Positions 27,484 to 36,473 are shown, numbered from the stretch's first letter. The stretch: DNA of 64,000 nucleotides from Campylobacter concisus (GCF_003048835.2 NZ_CP060705.1:62001-126000), one strand, 5' to 3'. Numbers and translations are program-made. Notes: generated by a model from the letters alone, not told the origin.

Positions 27484-28363
27484 CTCTCTTCTTTGAAAGT
27501 AAAAATATGCAAGATATGATGAGAGCAAAGCCCAAAAAATCCCAAAAGACGAACTTCGTCCCAAGCCAAAAGTAGCCAAAAAAGGCCGCACTTAATGGCT
27601 CTACGCAGGCTATCATGCTAGCTTTCGAGGCGCCTATGAGCTTAACTCCAGTCATATAAAAGCTAAATGCAAATATCGTGCCAAGCGTGATGACAGCGAA
27701 AAATGCTAGCCACTGCGCCGTGCCACTAAGCCCCGCGAACTCCCACACTCTCATATAAAGGCAAAGCACCACGCCACCTATGACCATGCCCCAGCCAAGC
27801 GTGAGTGCGACTGAGTATTTGGCATTTAGCCTTGTGGGGGCAAGGTTGTAAACGCAGACGCAAACAGCACTTACTAAGCACCAAAATAGCGCCTTTGGCG
27901 AGATGACAAGAGCTGAAATTTGAGCGTGCGTGGCTAGGGAAAAGACCCCAAGCATTGCGCAGAGTAGGGCTAAAATTTCAAGCGGCCTTGGCGCTCGTCT
28001 CTCTTTTAGGCAGATGATGGCTAGGATGAGAACTGGGGCGGTGTATTGAATGACGGTCGCAACTGCGGCATTTGAGAGCTCTATCGAGTAAAAATAAGCA
28101 TACTGCGTCATCATGAGCCCAAGTATGGCATATATAAGAAGCTCTGCTAGCAGTTTTACGTCAGTAAGTGGTGCAAAAACGGCTTTTTTAGCCTTAAAAG
28201 CATAGTAGAGCACGATAAAAGCGCCAGCTAGCAAGAGCCTATAAGGTACTAAAAAATCAGCGCTTATGCCCTGCGAGAAGAGATACTGCCCGCAAACTCC
28301 GCTAAACCCCCAAAGTACGCCACCAACTAGCGTAAGAAGCACTCCAAGTTGATGGCTGGACAT
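27461..28363 (-). CDS. EamA/DMT-family transporter
   Basis: 300 residues with about ten predicted membrane helices in two repeated halves. GGVLWGFSGVCGQYLF opens the first and GWGMVIGGVV with a closing EPLSAAFFGYFWLG marks the second, as in RhaT/YdcZ-type drug and metabolite exporters. Substrate cannot be read. It is downstream of the DUF799 lipoprotein gene by five bases in the same leftward set. Confidence 0.85.
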   Translation of the reverse strand: MSSHQLGVLLTLVGGVLWGFSGVCGQYLFSQGISADFLVPYRLLLAGAFIVLYYAFKAKKAVFAPLTDVKLLAELLIYAILGLMMTQYAYFYSIELSNAAVATVIQYTAPVLILAIICLKERRAPRPLEILALLCAMLGVFSLATHAQISALVISPKALFWCLVSAVCVCVYNLAPTRLNAKYSVALTLGWGMVIGGVVLCLYMRVWEFAGLSGTAQWLAFFAVITLGTIFAFSFYMTGVKLIGASKASMIACVEPLSAAFFGYFWLGTKFVFWDFLGFALIISCIFLLSKKRDDIPSTN

Positions 28364-28368
28364 TAAAT

Positions 28369-29046
28369 TTATCTATCTTTATGTAGCTGGGCGTCTTTGC
28401 CGTAGTGCGGCGAATATGGGCCATAAAGTATGCAATCACGGCAGTTTCTTGAAAACAAGTATGCGTCAGCTCTCACTGCTAGGTCGTACGATCTATCTGA
28501 GATGGTGTTTGCCACCTGCGTGATGACAGCTGAGACTAGCATGCCAAGCAGGCTGTTTTGCCCGCTCCCGCTATCCTCTGCGGCTTCTGCTTCACCCTGC
28601 CAGAGTGTAGCACCACTTTTTATATCAACTAGCTTTGCCTCAAGGACGACCTTTGTCGAGCTAGAGACGATGACATAACTTGTGCCGTAGTCTTTTATGT
28701 TTATGTAAAGCACGCTATCGGCGTGAAAAATTTTATCAAGCTTATTTAGTGGCACGGCTGCTATCTCGCCTGGCTCAGTGATGCCATTTTGCTTAAATGT
28801 ATCATTTACAAGAGCCACTGGAAATACATAGTATCCAGCCTCGCTAAGTGGGGCTACTGAGTTAGCTAGAACGGCCGCTGAGCCAGCAACCTCGGTGCTA
28901 TCGTTTGTTGGCATTAGCACTAAGATGGAGCGTGGTTTTTTTTGTAAAAAGGCTGAGTAGTCGTATGGCTCAGGCTCTTTGAAAGAACAACCCGCAAAAA
29001 ATATCGCAAGAAGCGCGAAAACTATAAATTTCAGGCTATTTTTCAT
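28369..29046 (-). CDS. DUF799 (GNA1162-type) lipoprotein
   Basis: 225 residues with a lipobox FFAGC (Cys20). The mature sequence RSILVLMPTNDSTEVAGSA and the GYYVFPVALVNDTFKQNG block are typical of the DUF799 family, known from the Neisseria surface antigen GNA1162. It is the third member of a CsgG / DUF4810 / DUF799 trio in which coding regions overlap (11 bases here). The family's fold resembles TolB-like periplasmic domains, and the trio is thought to form an envelope complex. Function is not settled. Confidence 0.85.
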   Translation of the reverse strand: MKNSLKFIVFALLAIFFAGCSFKEPEPYDYSAFLQKKPRSILVLMPTNDSTEVAGSAAVLANSVAPLSEAGYYVFPVALVNDTFKQNGITEPGEIAAVPLNKLDKIFHADSVLYINIKDYGTSYVIVSSSTKVVLEAKLVDIKSGATLWQGEAEAAEDSGSGQNSLLGMLVSAVITQVANTISDRSYDLAVRADAYLFSRNCRDCILYGPYSPHYGKDAQLHKDR

Positions 29047-29440
29047 CTTTCGCTCCCTCTTTTTTGCTCTGCTTTTTAGGAGTTAAATTTTTAGAGCCTT
29101 TGATGAAATTTATAAATTCTCTTGACTCTGGGAAATTCTCTACTTCTTTGTCAAAATTTGCATTTGCAGCGCCTAAATTCCCATTATTTAAGTATAAAAG
29201 TCCAAGGTGCGCATAAAGCCCTGGCGCAACCTTGTAGCCCCTTTGGGTCGAGGTTTGCACCAAATTTTCTAAGCGTGAAATTTGCTCGGTTGCGTCGCCA
29301 TCTTCGTTTAGATAGCCATATAGCGAGCTGCTATATGTGCCGTTCCAGTAGTAAAGCGACCTTGGGCCACCTGCGTTGCCACATCCAGCTAGCAATATCG
29401 CGAAAAGTGCAAGGCTGGCAAGCCCTATTTTACTTGCCAT
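29036..29440 (-). CDS. DUF4810 lipoprotein
   Basis: 134 residues. Lipobox LLAGC (Cys20) is followed by LYYWNGTYSSSLYGYL, the family hallmark, and a TPR-like helical pair (GLYAHLGLLYLNNGNLGAANANFDKEVENFPES). Middle gene of the trio. It overlaps the CsgG-like gene by 16 bases and the DUF799 gene by 11, so the three are surely translated together and probably assemble together. Confidence 0.85.
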   Translation of the reverse strand: MASKIGLASLALFAILLAGCGNAGGPRSLYYWNGTYSSSLYGYLNEDGDATEQISRLENLVQTSTQRGYKVAPGLYAHLGLLYLNNGNLGAANANFDKEVENFPESREFINFIKGSKNLTPKKQSKKEGAKDEK

Positions 29441-30093
29441 GCTCCGCTTTCTATGCCATTTACTAGGTTATTTACCGCTTCAACTATCGCTAGGCTTAAC
29501 ACCTTGCCATTTAGCGTAGAGTCATATCCTGCGGTGCCGCCAAAGCCGATGATCTCTCTGTTTGAGAGAGTGTATTCGCCAGCGCCGCTAACTGAATATA
29601 CAACTTCAGCTGTTTTGGTATCGACAACGTTTAAATTTACCTTTGAGTAGGCGGTTTGCTTTTTACCTCTGCCAAGTATGCCAAATAGCTCGTGATCGCC
29701 TGTTGTTTTGCGGCCAAACTCAGTCACATCGCCAGTTATGACGTATCTTGAGCCTTTTAAATTTTGAGCCTCTTTGCTTAGCTCGCTCTCTTGTTTGAGG
29801 ACTGACATATTTGATCTCTCAAGCACCGAAAATCTACCGCTTTGCTGTAAATTTGTGATTAGGATGCTTTGCGCTTGGTTGCCAAGTCTATCTTCGTTAT
29901 CACTAAAAACGCCACTATTGTAGCTTGATTGGTTATTAAAGCGGCCAATAGAAACTGAGACTTTTTTGCCGTTATAAACTGAGCCGTAGCTTGCTACTTT
30001 TGGAGTTTCTACCACTCTTGAGCTTTCGCTTGCACATCCAGCAAAAAGTGCTGCGATCACTAGAGCTGCACTAAATTTTAAAACATTTTTCAT
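29425..30093 (-). CDS. CsgG-family lipoprotein
   Basis: 222 residues from the ATG at 30093, which has AAAGGAT just upstream. An in-frame upstream start at 30231 lies inside the MATE gene and lacks a signal peptide, so I reject it. Lipobox LFAGC (Cys20). KKVSVSIGRFNNQS, ILITNLQQSGRFSVLERSNM and ITGDVTEFGRKTTG are typical of CsgG/HfaB proteins. In curli systems CsgG is an outer-membrane secretion pore; here no curlin genes are present, and the protein belongs to the trio form. Confidence 0.87.
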   Translation of the reverse strand: MKNVLKFSAALVIAALFAGCASESSRVVETPKVASYGSVYNGKKVSVSIGRFNNQSSYNSGVFSDNEDRLGNQAQSILITNLQQSGRFSVLERSNMSVLKQESELSKEAQNLKGSRYVITGDVTEFGRKTTGDHELFGILGRGKKQTAYSKVNLNVVDTKTAEVVYSVSGAGEYTLSNREIIGFGGTAGYDSTLNGKVLSLAIVEAVNNLVNGIESGAWQVK

Positions 30094-30137
30094 CTTTATC
30101 CTTTGTGACAAAATCGTGTGTATATTACTACTTTTTT

Positions 30138-31490
30138 TTAAATGGCTCGAAATTTCATCCACGTGCCATTTGCGTATCTGCGCACAAAGAGCACCGCCTT
30201 TACCGCCCAGTCGGCAAACATCGCAAACCAAGTGCCTATCATACCAAGATCAAACGTGAGCGCAAATATATAAGCTAGCACGATCCTGCAGGTAAACATG
30301 CAGGCTAAATTTACTATCATCGGATATTTTGCGTCCCCAGCAGCTCGAAAAACGGTCGGATAGGTGTAGGCAAGCGGCCAGATGAGGCACATCGCGATGC
30401 CGTGATACCAGACGATCTGCCTTGTTAAATTTATGGCCTCGCTTGAGAGATTATAAACGCCAAGCAGCGGCTCAAGAAGCAGTAAAACTACAGCCGTGCT
30501 AAAAAGCTGCACGATGTAGATGCTTAGCATCGATTTTCTCACGTAAAATTTAGCCTGATTAAAGTCATTTGCACCGATGCATCTAGCCACGACGACGCTT
30601 AGACCTGTGCCTATCGCCATGCCAGGGAGCACCTGAAACATCACGATCGTCCCGCCCACGGCATTTGCAGCGATGCTTGCCGTGCCAAAGAGCGAAACAA
30701 GGCTCAAAACGATGATACGACCCACATAAAACATCGAATTTTCAAAGCCATAAGGCACGCCGATATTTAAAATTTTCTTGATGATCTCGTAGTCAAATTT
30801 ATAGACAAGGCTCTTTCTTATGTGAAGTTTTAGCTTGATATCAAGTAGTAGATAGACGATGACAAAGCAAGCGATCGCTCTTGCTATGAGCGTGCTAATG
30901 GCGATGCCAAGCACCCCTGTGTGAAATGTGTAGATGCTAATGGCAGTTAGCAGCACATTTAGTAAATTTGCAGCCGCCATGATATACATAGGTAGCTTTG
31001 CGTTTGACATCGTGCGAAAGATCGCCGCAGCTGCTGCATAGACTGCTAGAAAGGGCGCTGAAATGGCGGAGAAAACGAGATAGTGGCTAGCATCACTCCT
31101 TACTTGCTCGCCGATATCGCCAAAGACTTTATCTAAGATGAGGTCTTTTAAAAGGATAATGGCAATGGCTATAAATATGGCGAAAATTAGGCTAAACCAA
31201 ACTAGCTGATCGGCGGTATTTCTGGCATTGCCACTTTGTTTGCTACCTAGATACTGGCTAGCGACCACCGAGCCACCAGTGGCTATGGCGGTAAATATGC
31301 TAATAAATAGCGCCATGACAAACTCCACAAGGCTTACCGCACTTACCGCACTTTCGCTAACACTTGCTGCCATTAGCGAGTTTGCAAGCCCTAGGCTGTA
31401 CTCTAAAAACTGCTCTACGGCGATAGGGAAAAATAGCCTTGCAAGGTCGGCATTTGAGAAAAATCTCTGCTCGTTTGTCAAATTTTTCAA
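30138..31490 (-). CDS. MATE-family multidrug/organic cation efflux transporter
   Basis: 450 residues, about twelve membrane helices in two bundles. It starts with LARLFFPIAVEQFLEYSLGLANSLMAA and includes the internal ATGGSVVASQYLG stretch shared by the family. Such proteins exchange drugs or organic cations for Na+ or H+. It lies 44 bases upstream of the CsgG gene and may head that operon; substrate unknown. Confidence 0.88.
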   Translation of the reverse strand: MKNLTNEQRFFSNADLARLFFPIAVEQFLEYSLGLANSLMAASVSESAVSAVSLVEFVMALFISIFTAIATGGSVVASQYLGSKQSGNARNTADQLVWFSLIFAIFIAIAIILLKDLILDKVFGDIGEQVRSDASHYLVFSAISAPFLAVYAAAAAIFRTMSNAKLPMYIMAAANLLNVLLTAISIYTFHTGVLGIAISTLIARAIACFVIVYLLLDIKLKLHIRKSLVYKFDYEIIKKILNIGVPYGFENSMFYVGRIIVLSLVSLFGTASIAANAVGGTIVMFQVLPGMAIGTGLSVVVARCIGANDFNQAKFYVRKSMLSIYIVQLFSTAVVLLLLEPLLGVYNLSSEAINLTRQIVWYHGIAMCLIWPLAYTYPTVFRAAGDAKYPMIVNLACMFTCRIVLAYIFALTFDLGMIGTWFAMFADWAVKAVLFVRRYANGTWMKFRAI

Positions 31491-31568
31491 ATTTCATCCC
31501 CTTTGTAAAGTGTGGGTAAATTATAAATTTTAAAAGGTGAAAAGGCTATAAATTTTGGGTCTTATTTA

Positions 31569-31598
31569 TTGACAAATTTGTCTTAAAGGGAGTAAAAT
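31569..31598 (+). promoter_or_regulatory. Promoter with overlapping palindrome, double-cubane operon
   Basis: TTGACA (31569-31574), an 18-base spacer and TAAAAT (31593-31598), 43 bases before the activator ATG. The -35 box overlaps a perfect 12-base palindrome GACAAATTTGTC (31571-31582), which could be an operator. Alternatively the palindrome merely reflects the common AAATTT core. Confidence 0.55.
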
Positions 31599-31641
31599 CA
31601 CGCCAGTTCTAAGTTTTAGAAAGACCTTTTTTGGATACAAA

Positions 31642-32418
31642 ATGCACTCAATCGGAATCGATATAGGCTCAACATCTGCAAAAGTAGCAGTCATGGAAGC
31701 TAGCGGCGAGATAAAGGAGCTATTTTTACTCCCAACTGGCTGGAGCAGCGCAGATACGGCCATGCTTATAAAAGAGCGAGTTTTAGCTTTAGGCCTTGGC
31801 GAGCTTTATTTTGTAGCGACAGGCTACGGCAGAGTCTCAGTGCCATACGCTGATAAAACGCTTACAGAGATCACCTGTCACGCACTTGGGGCGCACTACT
31901 TTTGCAAAAGCGACTGCACCGTTATAGACGTGGGCGGCCAAGATACGAAGGCTATCAAGATTGAAAATGGCTCAGTGACGGACTTTACAATGAATGATAA
32001 ATGCTCAGCCGGCACTGGTAAATTTCTTGAAGTGATGTCAAACCGCCTTGGAGTTAGATTTGATGAGCTTACACGCCTTGCTAAAAATAGCGACAAAGAT
32101 ATCGCCATAAGCTCGATGTGCACGGTCTTTGCGGAGTCTGAGATCATAAGTCTCATCGCTCAAAACGTCTCACGAGAAAATATCGCAAAAGCGGTGATCG
32201 TCTCAGCTATAAATAAAATTTCAAATTTGGTCAAAAAACAGGCAAATACGAGCTATTTTCTAAGCGGTGGCTTTAGTAAGAGCGAGTATGTGAGAGAAAA
32301 TTTAGAAGCGTGCTTGCAAGCTAGCGTCACCACGCACAAAGACGCGATCTACTGCGGTGCGATCGGCGCTGGCCTTGCAGGGATAAGAAATTTAAGGAGA
32401 GAAGATGGCAATAAATGA
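31642..32418 (+). CDS. BadF/HgdC-type ATP-dependent activator (reductase of the double-cubane protein)
   Basis: 258 residues. An ASKHA ATPase fold is seen in [10 protein letters not shown] (5-14) and [12 protein letters not shown]. Cys121 ([11 protein letters not shown]) and Cys160 ([11 protein letters not shown]) are the two cysteines that, in the homodimer, hold one [4Fe-4S] cluster. The family injects low-potential electrons into a partner at the cost of ATP, as for 2-hydroxyacyl-CoA dehydratases or double-cubane-cluster proteins (YjiL). It overlaps the partner gene by 14 bases. Confidence 0.88.
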   Translation: MHSIGIDIGSTSAKVAVMEASGEIKELFLLPTGWSSADTAMLIKERVLALGLGELYFVATGYGRVSVPYADKTLTEITCHALGAHYFCKSDCTVIDVGGQDTKAIKIENGSVTDFTMNDKCSAGTGKFLEVMSNRLGVRFDELTRLAKNSDKDIAISSMCTVFAESEIISLIAQNVSRENIAKAVIVSAINKISNLVKKQANTSYFLSGGFSKSEYVRENLEACLQASVTTHKDAIYCGAIGAGLAGIRNLRREDGNK

Positions 32419-33562
32419 GAGTATGAATTTGAGCGAAATTTTCGCTACTTATGACAGCGCTAAGAAAAATTTAGCCCAAAACGTCGAAGCGGTCAAAAAT
32501 AGCGGTCAAAAGATCGCAGCGATATTTTGCACCTACACGCCAAGAGAGCTCATCCACGCGGCAAATGCCTATAGCGTGAGTGTCTGCGCTACTGGCGATA
32601 ATGCGGTAGTTGAGGGCGAAAAGTACCTGCCTAAAAACCTCTGTCCGCTCATAAAGGCAAGCTATGGCTTTGCTAAGGCAAACAAGTGCCCATTTGTGCG
32701 AAACTCCGATATCGTTATCGGCGAAACGACGTGCGACGGCAAGAAAAAGATGTATGAGCTAATGGGTGAGTTTAAAGATGTCCACGTCATGCACTTGCCA
32801 CATTTCAAGAGCCAAAAGAGCCTAGAGCTTTGGCAAGATGAGGTTAGGGAGCTAAAGGAGCGGCTGGAGGCTAAATTTGACGTGAAAGTGAGCGATGAGG
32901 AGCTAAAAAACTCTATCAGGCTATTTAACAAAGAGCGCGAACTGATGGGCGAAATTCAAAATTTCATGAAGCTAACGCCACCACCAATGAATGGCAAAGA
33001 GCTTCACGCACTGCTATATGGAAATGGCTTTATATTTGATAAAAAGGAGCAGATAAGCGACCTTGAGATCATCGTAAATAAGCTAAAAGAGTGCGTGAGA
33101 GACAAAATTTCACCCGTGCATAAGGACGCCAAACGCATCATCATCACAGGCTGTCCAAGTGGCGGGGTCTATGACAAGATCGTGCCAGCCATAGAAGAGG
33201 CAGGCGGCGTCGTGGTAGCTTACGAAAACTGCACTGGAACTAAAAACTTTAGCAACCTTGTCGATGAACAAGACGATCCAATCAGCGCCATAGCAAAGCG
33301 CTACATGGCTATACCTTGCTCGATCATGTCGCCAAATAAAGATAGAGAAAATGTGCTGCAAGAGATGATAAAAGAGTATAAGGCGGACGGCGTGATCGAC
33401 GTTGTGTTGCAAGCCTGTCACACCTACAACGTAGAAACGACCAATATAAAAAGGGCATGTAGCGACGTAGATACGCCTTATATGGCGCTCGAGACGGACT
33501 TTTCTACAAGCGATGCTGGGCAGATCAAGACAAGGCTCGAGGCATTTATAGAGATGCTTTAG
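32405..33562 (+). CDS. 2-hydroxyacyl-CoA dehydratase family D-component, double-cubane cluster protein (YjiM-like)
   Basis: 385 residues as a single subunit, which distinguishes the YjiM/DCCP branch from two-subunit dehydratases. Likely cluster cysteines are in [55 protein letters not shown] and QACHTYNVE. Biochemically studied DCCPs carry a [8Fe-9S] double-cubane cluster and reduce small molecules such as acetylene; the physiological substrate is unknown. The good AGGAG ribosome site lies within the activator gene. No acyl-CoA transferase is adjacent, which also argues against a dehydratase pathway. Confidence 0.82.
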   Translation: MAINESMNLSEIFATYDSAKKNLAQNVEAVKNSGQKIAAIFCTYTPRELIHAANAYSVSVCATGDNAVVEGEKYLPKNLCPLIKASYGFAKANKCPFVRNSDIVIGETTCDGKKKMYELMGEFKDVHVMHLPHFKSQKSLELWQDEVRELKERLEAKFDVKVSDEELKNSIRLFNKERELMGEIQNFMKLTPPPMNGKELHALLYGNGFIFDKKEQISDLEIIVNKLKECVRDKISPVHKDAKRIIITGCPSGGVYDKIVPAIEEAGGVVVAYENCTGTKNFSNLVDEQDDPISAIAKRYMAIPCSIMSPNKDRENVLQEMIKEYKADGVIDVVLQACHTYNVETTNIKRACSDVDTPYMALETDFSTSDAGQIKTRLEAFIEML

Positions 33563-33612
33563 GATAAATTTGGCGTCTGGCTTTTTGAGGCGAGCGCTAA
33601 ATTTAAAGAGCA

Positions 33613-33619
33613 GGGGGGG
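33613..33619 (+). repeat. G7 homopolymer tract
   Basis: Seven G in the 12-mer AGCAGGGGGGGC (33609-33620), between convergent genes. The same 12-mer recurs at 53826-53837. Long G tracts are the slip sites of phase variation in Campylobacter, but this one is not in a gene or an obvious promoter. Confidence 0.6.
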
Positions 33620-33645
33620 CTAAATTTAGCTTTAAATTTAAAGTG

Positions 33646-33678
33646 GCTGACTTGAAATGGTGAAATTCACAAGTCAGC
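33646..33678. terminator. Bidirectional terminator between convergent genes
   Basis: Perfect nine-base arms GCTGACTTG and CAAGTCAGC with a 15-base loop. It lies between the double-cubane gene (ending 33562) and the leftward gene (ending 33710). Confidence 0.7.
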
Positions 33679-33709
33679 TAAAGCGAATGAAATTTATTAT
33701 TTGGCTTGC

Positions 33710-34360
33710 TTAATAGAGCAAAAGCCACCATGCAGAGTTATTCCTATTTATGTATCGTCTATGTTGATAATCGTAAAGAACAGAATTCCATTTTTCATTG
33801 CCATTTTTCATTTTATCGTTATATTCTTTTGTCTTTTCTCTATCGCCTAAATTTTTATACATGTCACGTAGATCTCTACATATATAGGCACTTTTTAGTT
33901 CATTACAACCATATTCAAGCATTTTTACATCTGCTTTTGACTCAGAAAGTGCTTTTGCATAGTCAGAATAAATAGATTTAGTATTTCCATCTTTCTTCGC
34001 AAAATAAACTATTTTCCATTTTATCAAATCAAGAGCTGGTATATTGCATGCTGGAGCAAATTTTTTATCATAACAATACTCTGGAATAGTTTTTTCATAA
34101 TAATTTATAACCTTTTTAAGATCTTTACTCTTTAATGCTTCTAATTTTTCTAATGCTAAACAACCTAGATCGTTACCTTGATCTAAGCACCAATATTTTG
34201 CTTTTTCAGTGCCAATTTTTTGTGTATTGGTTTCTATAAGCTTTTTATCGGCGCTATAATCATAATTTGGCTTTTCTCTACTACTCCCAAAGCCCCAAGC
34301 ATATACGCTACTTGTGGCTAACACGCTGGCTAAGACTGAAGCTAAAATTTGCTTTTTCAT
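33710..34360 (-). CDS. Secreted cysteine-containing protein of unknown function
   Basis: 216 residues with a Sec signal peptide (MKKQILASVLASVLATSSVYA, cleavage after Ala21). The mature part has seven cysteines (WCLDQGNDLGCL, EYCYDKKFAPACN, YGCNELKSAYICRD), spaced like disulfide-bridged Sel1/TPR-type helical repeats, and ends WWLLLY. No family recognised. Codon use is AT-richer than its neighbours. A G9 tract sits beside its probable -10 box, so expression may switch on and off. Confidence 0.75.
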   Translation of the reverse strand: MKKQILASVLASVLATSSVYAWGFGSSREKPNYDYSADKKLIETNTQKIGTEKAKYWCLDQGNDLGCLALEKLEALKSKDLKKVINYYEKTIPEYCYDKKFAPACNIPALDLIKWKIVYFAKKDGNTKSIYSDYAKALSESKADVKMLEYGCNELKSAYICRDLRDMYKNLGDREKTKEYNDKMKNGNEKWNSVLYDYQHRRYINRNNSAWWLLLY

Positions 34361-34391
34361 CTTTCTACTCTCCTTTTTGGTTTAAAAAGGC

Positions 34392-34406
34392 ATTCTACCC
34401 CCCCCC
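34392..34406 (-). promoter_or_regulatory. G9 tract abutting a -10-like box, possible phase-variable promoter
   Basis: On the minus strand nine G (34406-34398) run straight into TAGAAT (34397-34392), which lies 31 bases upstream of the ATG at 34360. An AAGGAGAG ribosome site follows. The tract would occupy the spacer between -35 and -10, where a length change alters promoter strength. Confidence 0.55.
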
Positions 34407-34476
34407 TCGTGCTTAAAATAAATTTTAAAAGGGTGCAGGCCCATGAAAAAGTATAAATTTAGTGTCTGAGTGTCTG

Positions 34477-35139
34477 CTAAAATGTGCAGAGTATGTCAAG
34501 CAGTCTGCCAAGCTTTTGCATATCGTTTAAAAAAAGCTGGTTTGGTTTTTGTGTAAATTCTTTAGCTTCTTCTAGGATTTTGGGCTCAGAGATATTGTAA
34601 GTAAACTCCTTTTTCAGGATCTTTGCACCCTTTTTATAAACAAATTTTGCCTCGATAAAACTTGCAAAAAAGCTATCATCTCTTAAATAGTAGTTGGTGG
34701 TGGCATTTACAAAAACTGGCTTTTGAGCTAAAAACTCGCCACAAACGCCATTTGGTGATCTAAATTTAACACTCTCAACCACGTCAGGCCTTATCTCGTA
34801 AAACCTTATCTCGCTAGATTTTTTAAGAGCCAAAACGTCACTAGCTTTGTTTAAATTTATAGAGGCGCTATCAGCTTCTATGACGTTTATAACGCCATTT
34901 ACGAGAGAATAAGCACTTGTAGTTTTATTTTGATCAAGAAAATTTACCATGCCAAAAAATGGCACACTAGCATTTTTATCAGCCAAATTTGGCACGCTTT
35001 TTATGAGTAGTTGCTGCTTTTCGCCGCTTAGCTCAAAGTAGCTCACCATGATGGAAATTTCATCCTTTTTGCTAGGCGTCTTTTGCGAGCAGCCAGCAAA
35101 AAAGAGTATTGCAAGCAGCAAAACTACTAAATTTCTCAT
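34477..35139 (-). CDS. Putative lipoprotein of unknown function
   Basis: 220 residues. Lipobox LFFAGC (Cys16). The body is mixed alpha/beta with conserved-looking YYLRDDSFFASFIEAKFVYKKG, and the protein ends LDILCTF. The ATG overlaps the purF TGA (ATGA), so it is co-translated with purF. Weak resemblance to ABC-transport auxiliary or OmpA-associated lipoproteins, not enough to assign. Confidence 0.78.
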   Translation of the reverse strand: MRNLVVLLLAILFFAGCSQKTPSKKDEISIMVSYFELSGEKQQLLIKSVPNLADKNASVPFFGMVNFLDQNKTTSAYSLVNGVINVIEADSASINLNKASDVLALKKSSEIRFYEIRPDVVESVKFRSPNGVCGEFLAQKPVFVNATTNYYLRDDSFFASFIEAKFVYKKGAKILKKEFTYNISEPKILEEAKEFTQKPNQLFLNDMQKLGRLLDILCTF

Positions 35140-36473
35140 TTTATAAAGTAATCACCATCAAAGCTTACAAGCGAGTATTTTCTCTCATTGCCGATACTCT
35201 CTTTAAGCTCCTCAATGCTTAAAAACTCCAAGCTGTCAGCTCCGATGTACTCTCTGACCTCTTCTACGCTTTTTTTGGCGCTTATTAGCTCCTCAAAGCT
35301 TGGTGTATCTATGCCATATCGCTCAGGATACTTGAGCTCAGGGCACGCAACTCTGAAGTGAATTTCTTTCGCCCCTGCGTGTCTTAAAAGATCGACCACC
35401 TTTTTAGAAGTGGTGCCACGAACGATGCTATCATCGATCACGACGATGCTTTTGCCCTCTAGCACGCTTGACATTGGGTTTAGTTTTAGTTTGACCTTTA
35501 AATTTCTCATCTCTTGACTTGGCTCGATAAAGGTTCTGCCCACATAGTGATTTCTAGTGATGGCTAGCTCAAATGGAATTTTGCTCTCGTTTGCGTATCC
35601 AAGCGCTGCTGGCACGCCGCTATCTGGCACAGGCACTACAAAGTCAGCCTTTACCTTGCTCTTTCTAGCAAGCACCTCGCCCATCTTTTTTCTCACTTCA
35701 TAGACGCTTTTGCCCTCTATAACGCTATCTGGGCGCGCAAAGTAGATGTACTCAAAGGCGCAAACTCTAGGCTCTGGCTCGAAAATCTGCAAGCTTTGAA
35801 ACTCGCTCTTGCCATGCTCAAAAACTATCATCTCGCCAGGTCTAACATCTCTTATAAATGTCGCTCCCACAAGGTCAAACGCGCAAGTCTCGCTAGCTAC
35901 GATATATCCGCCGTCCTTTAGCCTGCCAAGGCTTAGCGGCCTAACACCCCAGCGGTCTCTGATGGCAAAAGTCTTGTGGCGTGACTGCACGAGCAAGCAG
36001 TAAGCGCCTTTTATCTTGTCAAGTGCTGCGATGATGCGATCTTGTAGGTGTTCGTCGTGGTTTCTTGCGATGAGGTGGATGATGTTTTCTGTGTCCATAT
36101 TTGTCTGAAATATCGCGCCATCTTTGATGAGCTCGTCTCTAACCTCGTCTTTATTGACTAAATTTCCGTTGTGAACGATCGAGATTTGACCTAGGGCGTA
36201 GTTGGCGGCTATTGGCTGGGCGTCACGGCCTGAGTTTTTGCCAGCTGTCGCGTAGCGGTTGTGACCGATCGCCATGTCGCCTTTTAGTGAGCTCAATATC
36301 TCCTCGTTAAAGACATCAGTGACTAGGCCGTTGCCCTTGTGGGTAGAGATTTCGCCGTCGTTGCAGACGCTGATGCCACTTGCCTCTTGACCGCGGTGTT
36401 GCATAGAAAATAACGCATAATACGCCGTTTTCGCCGCATCTTTAGAATTTATGATACCAACTATCGCACACAT
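35136..36473 (-). CDS. purF: Amidophosphoribosyltransferase (first committed step of purine synthesis)
   Basis: 445 residues. After Met removal Cys2 (MCAIVGI) is the N-terminal nucleophile of the glutaminase domain, with HNRYATAG and the HNGNLVNKDE block. The C-terminal phosphoribosyltransferase domain shows VVPVPDSGVPAALGYA and the PRPP loop VVIDDSIVRGTT. It makes 5-phosphoribosylamine from PRPP and glutamine. Followed by a coupled lipoprotein gene; dapB lies upstream on the same strand, 271 bases away. Confidence 0.97.
   Translation of the reverse strand: MCAIVGIINSKDAAKTAYYALFSMQHRGQEASGISVCNDGEISTHKGNGLVTDVFNEEILSSLKGDMAIGHNRYATAGKNSGRDAQPIAANYALGQISIVHNGNLVNKDEVRDELIKDGAIFQTNMDTENIIHLIARNHDEHLQDRIIAALDKIKGAYCLLVQSRHKTFAIRDRWGVRPLSLGRLKDGGYIVASETCAFDLVGATFIRDVRPGEMIVFEHGKSEFQSLQIFEPEPRVCAFEYIYFARPDSVIEGKSVYEVRKKMGEVLARKSKVKADFVVPVPDSGVPAALGYANESKIPFELAITRNHYVGRTFIEPSQEMRNLKVKLKLNPMSSVLEGKSIVVIDDSIVRGTTSKKVVDLLRHAGAKEIHFRVACPELKYPERYGIDTPSFEELISAKKSVEEVREYIGADSLEFLSIEELKESIGNERKYSLVSFDGDYFIK

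Noticed and set aside
27484-27591. 36-codon N-terminal extension of the YrdC-like gene
   Set aside because: It is the opposite-phase reading of the EamA transporter's C-terminus; MIYLAQTDT is the natural opening.
30094-30231. N-terminal extension of the CsgG-like gene
   Set aside because: The extension lies within the MATE gene, has no signal peptide and would bury the lipobox; the ATG at 30093 has a good ribosome site.
33706-33975. 89-codon rightward frame over the unknown secreted protein gene
   Set aside because: It is antisense to a gene with a clear signal peptide and ribosome site.
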